The notes beneath the pieces are model-generated. The model was not told the DNA's origin. It did no database searches and was given only the letters and a program-made list of their open reading frames with translations. Below are positions 6,455 through 8,543 of a DNA stretch of 8,543 nucleotides, piece after piece; positions within the stretch are counted from its first letter, which is position 1, and every line of letters begins with the position of its first letter. Origin of the DNA: an uncultured Prevotellaceae bacterium (lineage in GTDB: Bacteria; Bacteroidota; Bacteroidia; Bacteroidales; Bacteroidaceae); contig CAMPCG010000111.1 in the NCBI GenBank assembly GCA_946644025.1, forward strand, positions 1-8,543, given 5' to 3'. Made by a program: the position numbers and the translations under genes.

Positions 6455-6523
6455 CAGAGGCGCACCCCTCCCCCATTCCTCCTCCCTCTTGGGGAGAGAC
6501 AGAGGGGGAGGGGCGCGCTTTTG
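6455..6523 (+). other. Long GC-rich hairpin, possible terminator or repeat element
   Basis: GCGCACCCCTCCCCC (6460-6474) pairs with GGGGGAGGGGCGCGC (6504-6518) with a single A-C mismatch. The stem extends outward by five A-U, G-U or C-G pairs (6455-6459 with 6519-6523). The 29-nt loop has its own 5-bp stem (6482-6486 with 6492-6496). The + strand 3' arm is followed by TTTT, so it could end transcription rightwards. The arms are largely polypyrimidine and polypurine. No adjacent gene clearly needs it as a terminator, so a mobile or REP-like intergenic element is an alternative. Confidence 0.65.
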
Positions 6524-6585
6524 TCAATTTACAGAGCATGGCTGAAGGTTGATTTTATGGCAATAAATGGCAAAACACATTGTTA

Positions 6586-6625
6586 TTTGGCGTTTTTTGC
6601 CGTCAGGTTTTGTCGTTTCGCCAAA
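6586..6625. promoter_or_regulatory. Inverted repeats around the rseC promoter (possible operator)
   Basis: TTTGGCG (6586-6592) and CGCCAAA (6619-6625) are perfect 7-bp inverted copies separated by 26 bp, and they bracket the -33 element. An overlapping pair, GGCAAAA (6569-6575) and TTTTGCC (6595-6601), lies just upstream. They could be a regulator site or mutually exclusive DNA/RNA structures, but the sequence is AT-rich and such pairs arise easily by chance. Confidence 0.25.
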
Positions 6626-6640
6626 AAAATCGTACCTTTG
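6609..6640 (+). promoter_or_regulatory. Bacteroidota-type sigma-A promoter for the rseC-rnf operon
   Basis: TTTG at 6609-6612 (-33 element) and TACCTTTG at 6633-6640 (-7 element, consensus TAnnTTTG) are separated by 20 bp, the usual arrangement for the Bacteroidota primary sigma factor. Transcription should start a few bases after 6640, giving a leader of roughly 40 nt before the rseC ATG at 6688. This is the only full match I found in the window. Confidence 0.75.
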
Positions 6641-6687
6641 CGCGGCCAAACCGGAAAAGGCTGAAGGCCTAAGACTAAAAGTCAACG

Positions 6688-7110
6688 ATGAAGGAGATAC
6701 GCCACGAGGGCATCATAGACACCATTGGCAGCGACGGACACATACGGGTGCGCATCACTCAGATGGCGGCCTGTGCAGGGTGTAAGGTTGCTGCCCATTG
6801 CAATGCTTCGGAGCAGAAGGTGAAGATGGTGGACGTCTGGGCCAGTCCAGGCACGCTGCCCTACAGCGTGGGCGACAGCGTGGTGGTGGCCACGAGCGGT
6901 GCCGCCGCGGGTCGCGCCCTGCTGCTGGGCTTCGGGCTGCCGCTGCTGCTGCTCCTTGTGGTGCTTGCCGCGATGCTGGCGGCGGGCTGCGACGAGGGCA
7001 TGAGCGCCCTCACGGCGCTGGCCGTGCTGCTGCCCTACTACTTTGTCCTTTGGCTGTGCCGCAAGCGCATTGCCGGAGGCATCAGTTTTAAAATACTAAC
7101 TACCAAATAA
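6688..7110 (+). CDS. rseC: RseC/MucC family membrane protein (SoxR-reducing system type)
   Basis: The 140-residue product has the RseC layout: an N-terminal domain starting HEGIIDTIGSDGHIRVRI, a cysteine cluster C29-x2-C32-x5-C38, a short beta domain, then two membrane segments (about 77-99, a Leu-rich run, and about 104-124, SALTALAVLLPYYFVLWLC) and a short basic tail. In E. coli RseC is linked to sigma-E control and to the Rsx complex that reduces SoxR. Here it lies 7 bp upstream of rnfB, so its likely role is with the Rnf complex, perhaps electron transfer or assembly; that is inference from position. The cysteines could bind metal or an Fe-S cluster. The ATG at 6688 fits the expected N terminus and lacks a clear Shine-Dalgarno site. 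A well-placed Bacteroidota promoter lies 48 bp upstream. Confidence 0.88.
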   Translation: MKEIRHEGIIDTIGSDGHIRVRITQMAACAGCKVAAHCNASEQKVKMVDVWASPGTLPYSVGDSVVVATSGAAAGRALLLGFGLPLLLLLVVLAAMLAAGCDEGMSALTALAVLLPYYFVLWLCRKRIAGGISFKILTTK

Positions 7111-7117
7111 CTACTTT

Positions 7118-8035
7118 ATGAATCCAATTTTGATTGCAGTAATCGTGCTTGGAGCCATTGCGCTCATAGCGGCGCTTGTGCTCTTTGTGTGCTCCAAGCG
7201 ATTTGCTGTTTTTGAAGACCCGCGCCTGGCCCAGGTCAACGCCTTGCTCCCGGGTGCCAACTGCGGCGGCTGCGGCTTTGCCGGCTGCGGCGGCATGGCC
7301 GATGCCCTGGTGAAGGGTGCCGACAAAGGCAGCATCGAGGGCCTGAACTGTCCCGTGGGCGGTGCCGACGTGATGGGTCAGGTGGCCGACCTCCTGGGCA
7401 TGGCCATTGCCAATGGCGAGCCTAAGGTGGCCGTGGTACGTTGCAACGGGTCGTGTGAGTATCGTCCGCGCGTGACGGAGTATGCCGGTCTGCGCACGTG
7501 TGCCGCGATGAACGCCACGGGAGCCGGCGAGACACTTTGCGGCTTTGGCTGTCTGGGCTGCGGCGACTGTGTGTCGGCCTGCCAGTTCGACGCCATCCGC
7601 ATGAACAAGGAGACGGGGCTGCCCGAGGTCGACGAAGAGAAGTGTACGGCCTGCGGTGCCTGTGCGAAGGCCTGTCCGCGCCAGATTATCGAGCTGCGCA
7701 AGAAGGGTCCGAAGGGTCGCCGCGTCTACGTCTCGTGTGTGAACAAGGACAAGGGCGCCGTGTCGATGAAGGCCTGCAAGGTGTCGTGCATCGGATGCGG
7801 CAAGTGCTTGAAGGAGTGCAACTTCGAGGCCATCACCATTGCCGGCAACCTGTCGTACATCGACCCGGAGAAGTGCCGCCTCTGCCGCAAGTGCGTCTCG
7901 GCATGTCCTACTCACGCCATCCGCGACGTGAACTTCCCCACTCCGCCGCCTGCTCCAAAACCGAAGGAGCCCGCAACCGGCGCTTCACCCGCCGCAGCTA
8001 CCGTCACACCAGAAAGAAAGGAGGCCCAAGCATGA
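7118..8035 (+). CDS. rnfB: Rnf complex subunit RnfB (polyferredoxin)
   Basis: RnfB is the membrane-anchored ferredoxin-like subunit that takes electrons from reduced ferredoxin into the Rnf complex, which couples ferredoxin:NAD+ electron transfer to Na+ or H+ export. The 305-residue product has one N-terminal membrane segment (4-24), then a 4Fe-4S domain with C49, C52, C57 and C78 (NCGGCGFAGC). Cysteines at 109, 113, 128 and 141 follow, then four ferredoxin-type C-x2-C-x2-C-x3-C motifs at 145-155, 176-186, 224-234 and 253-263. The tail after residue 273 is Pro/Ala/Lys-rich and probably flexible. This long form with four ferredoxin motifs differs from the shorter E. coli RsxB, which has two. 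It starts at the ATG at 7118 and overlaps rnfC by 4 bp (ATGA), so the two are probably translationally coupled. Confidence 0.96.
   Translation: MNPILIAVIVLGAIALIAALVLFVCSKRFAVFEDPRLAQVNALLPGANCGGCGFAGCGGMADALVKGADKGSIEGLNCPVGGADVMGQVADLLGMAIANGEPKVAVVRCNGSCEYRPRVTEYAGLRTCAAMNATGAGETLCGFGCLGCGDCVSACQFDAIRMNKETGLPEVDEEKCTACGACAKACPRQIIELRKKGPKGRRVYVSCVNKDKGAVSMKACKVSCIGCGKCLKECNFEAITIAGNLSYIDPEKCRLCRKCVSACPTHAIRDVNFPTPPPAPKPKEPATGASPAAATVTPERKEAQA
8018..8024 (+). promoter_or_regulatory. Shine-Dalgarno-like site before rnfC
   Basis: AAGGAGG at 8018-8024 lies 7 nt before the rnfC ATG at 8032, a textbook distance. It supports that start. Other genes here lack such a site, and Bacteroidota seldom rely on one. 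The bases also encode Arg-Lys-Glu-Ala at the end of RnfB, so the match may be partly codon-driven. Confidence 0.45.
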
Positions 8036-8543
8036 AAGCACGTACATTCCGTATAGGTGGTATACACCCCGATGAGAACAAGCTGACACACGAAGTGGCA
8101 ACGCAGACAGCCCCGCTGCCCAAGCAGGCCATCTTCCCCCTGAGCCAGCACATTGGCGCCCCGGCAAAGCCCGTGGTGCAGAAGGGCGACAAGGTGAAGG
8201 TGGGCACGCTGCTGGCCGAGGCCGGAGGCTTCGTCTCGGCACCCATCTTCTCGAGCGTCAGCGGCACGGTGGTGAAGATAGACACCGCCATCGACGCCAC
8301 AGGCTATCGCAAGCCCGCTATTATAATAAATGTGGAAGGCGACGAGTGGGAACCCTCCATCGACCGCTCGGAGGGGCTGGAGCTGGTGAAAGACCACCCC
8401 GAACTGACGCCCGAGGAAATCGTCACACGCATAAAGGATGCCGGCGTCGTCGGCATGGGCGGTGCCTGCTTCCCGACGTTCATCAAGCTCACGCCGCCGC
8501 CAACGGCAACGGCCGAGTGTGTGATTATCAACGCCGTGGAGTG
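8032..8543 (+). CDS. rnfC: Rnf complex subunit RnfC, N-terminal part (3' end outside window)
   Basis: RnfC is the peripheral Rnf subunit that binds NADH/FMN and Fe-S clusters and hands electrons to NAD+. The first 170 codons are present and the frame is open at the window end. Recognisable family blocks are TFRIGGIHPDENKLT (5-19), PLSQHIGAPAKPVVQKGDKV, the biotinyl/lipoyl-like SAPIFSSVSGTVVKI segment, and the start of the NADH-binding domain with GVVGMGGACFPTFIKL, followed by VIINAVE just at the edge, where family members continue into CEPY. The ATG at 8032 overlaps the rnfB stop (ATGA) and has a good upstream AAGGAGG. No frameshift is seen. The remaining Rnf genes (commonly rnfD, G, E, A) are expected downstream but cannot be seen. 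Confidence 0.95.
   Translation, partial: MKARTFRIGGIHPDENKLTHEVATQTAPLPKQAIFPLSQHIGAPAKPVVQKGDKVKVGTLLAEAGGFVSAPIFSSVSGTVVKIDTAIDATGYRKPAIIINVEGDEWEPSIDRSEGLELVKDHPELTPEEIVTRIKDAGVVGMGGACFPTFIKLTPPPTATAECVIINAVE

Larger units (their letters stand above)
6188..6687. other. 500-bp gap between addA and the Rnf operon
   Basis: No intact gene is visible on either strand. The gap contains, in order, a likely terminator (6192-6227), a dockerin-like coding remnant (6228-6341), three 22-bp palindromic units (6340-6405), a weak inverted repeat AAGCAAA/TTTGCTT (6408-6414 and 6440-6446), a long hairpin (6455-6523), and an AT-rich stretch (about 6524-6632) with short inverted repeats that leads into the rseC promoter. 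Base composition shifts from GC-rich coding to AT-rich across it. Confidence 0.75.

Noticed and set aside
6347..6664. 105-codon open frame across the intergenic repeats
   Set aside because: It reads through the palindromes, the long hairpin and the promoter, and its product is low-complexity with no recognisable domain.
6188..7118. Possible switch in G versus C bias between addA and the Rnf genes, which might mark a replication or inversion boundary
   Set aside because: Sample lines in addA are C-rich and some in rnfB are G-rich, but rnfC lines go both ways, so no clean skew change can be claimed from this window.
7100..7915. 271-codon open frame on the minus strand
   Set aside because: It is antisense to rnfB, whose cysteine motifs are unmistakable; the minus frame resembles no known protein.

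Overview
The window looks like a chromosomal segment of a GC-rich member of the Bacteroidota, most likely Bacteroidales and Prevotella-like. This is inferred from four things: the DUF5606 protein and the nusB-yajC-YbbR-coaE order, both characteristic of this phylum; a Bacteroidota-type promoter (TTTG, 20-nt spacer, TAnnTTTG) before the last operon; A-rich leaders that mostly lack a Shine-Dalgarno site; and the RseC-RnfB-RnfC order. No species is claimed. All genes are on the + strand. I found no tRNA, rRNA, CRISPR array, insertion sequence or phage gene.

Region 1 (1-2928) is a compact housekeeping run: the 3' end of nusB (transcription antitermination), yajC (Sec translocon accessory), a membrane-anchored YbbR-repeat protein, coaE (last step of coenzyme A synthesis) and a DUF5606 protein with a Lys/Pro/Ala/Glu repeat tail.

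Region 2 (2954-6187) is one long gene for an AddA/RecB-type helicase-nuclease used in double-strand break repair. All helicase and nuclease motifs are intact, but no AddB partner lies beside it. Imperfect 7-bp tandem repeats abut its start. A second 7-bp array of different sequence (nine units, 63 bp) lies inside the reading frame and encodes a 7-residue peptide repeat in the helicase's 2B region.

Region 3 (6188-6687) is a 500-bp gap rich in structure. It holds a likely terminator, a 37-codon dockerin-like remnant, three tandem 22-bp units each containing a palindrome, a hairpin of about 20 bp with polypurine/polypyrimidine arms, an AT-rich stretch with inverted repeats, and the promoter of the next operon. 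It looks like a site where a larger gene was lost and small repeats accumulated.

Region 4 (6688-8543) starts the Rnf operon: an RseC-family membrane protein, RnfB (polyferredoxin) and the N-terminal third or so of RnfC, which runs off the end. RnfB and RnfC are parts of the ion-pumping ferredoxin:NAD+ oxidoreductase.

Most genes are ordinary. The least explained signals are the recurring heptanucleotide arrays around and inside addA and the repeat-dense gap at 6188-6687. I see no clear evidence of a wholly new defence or metabolic system.
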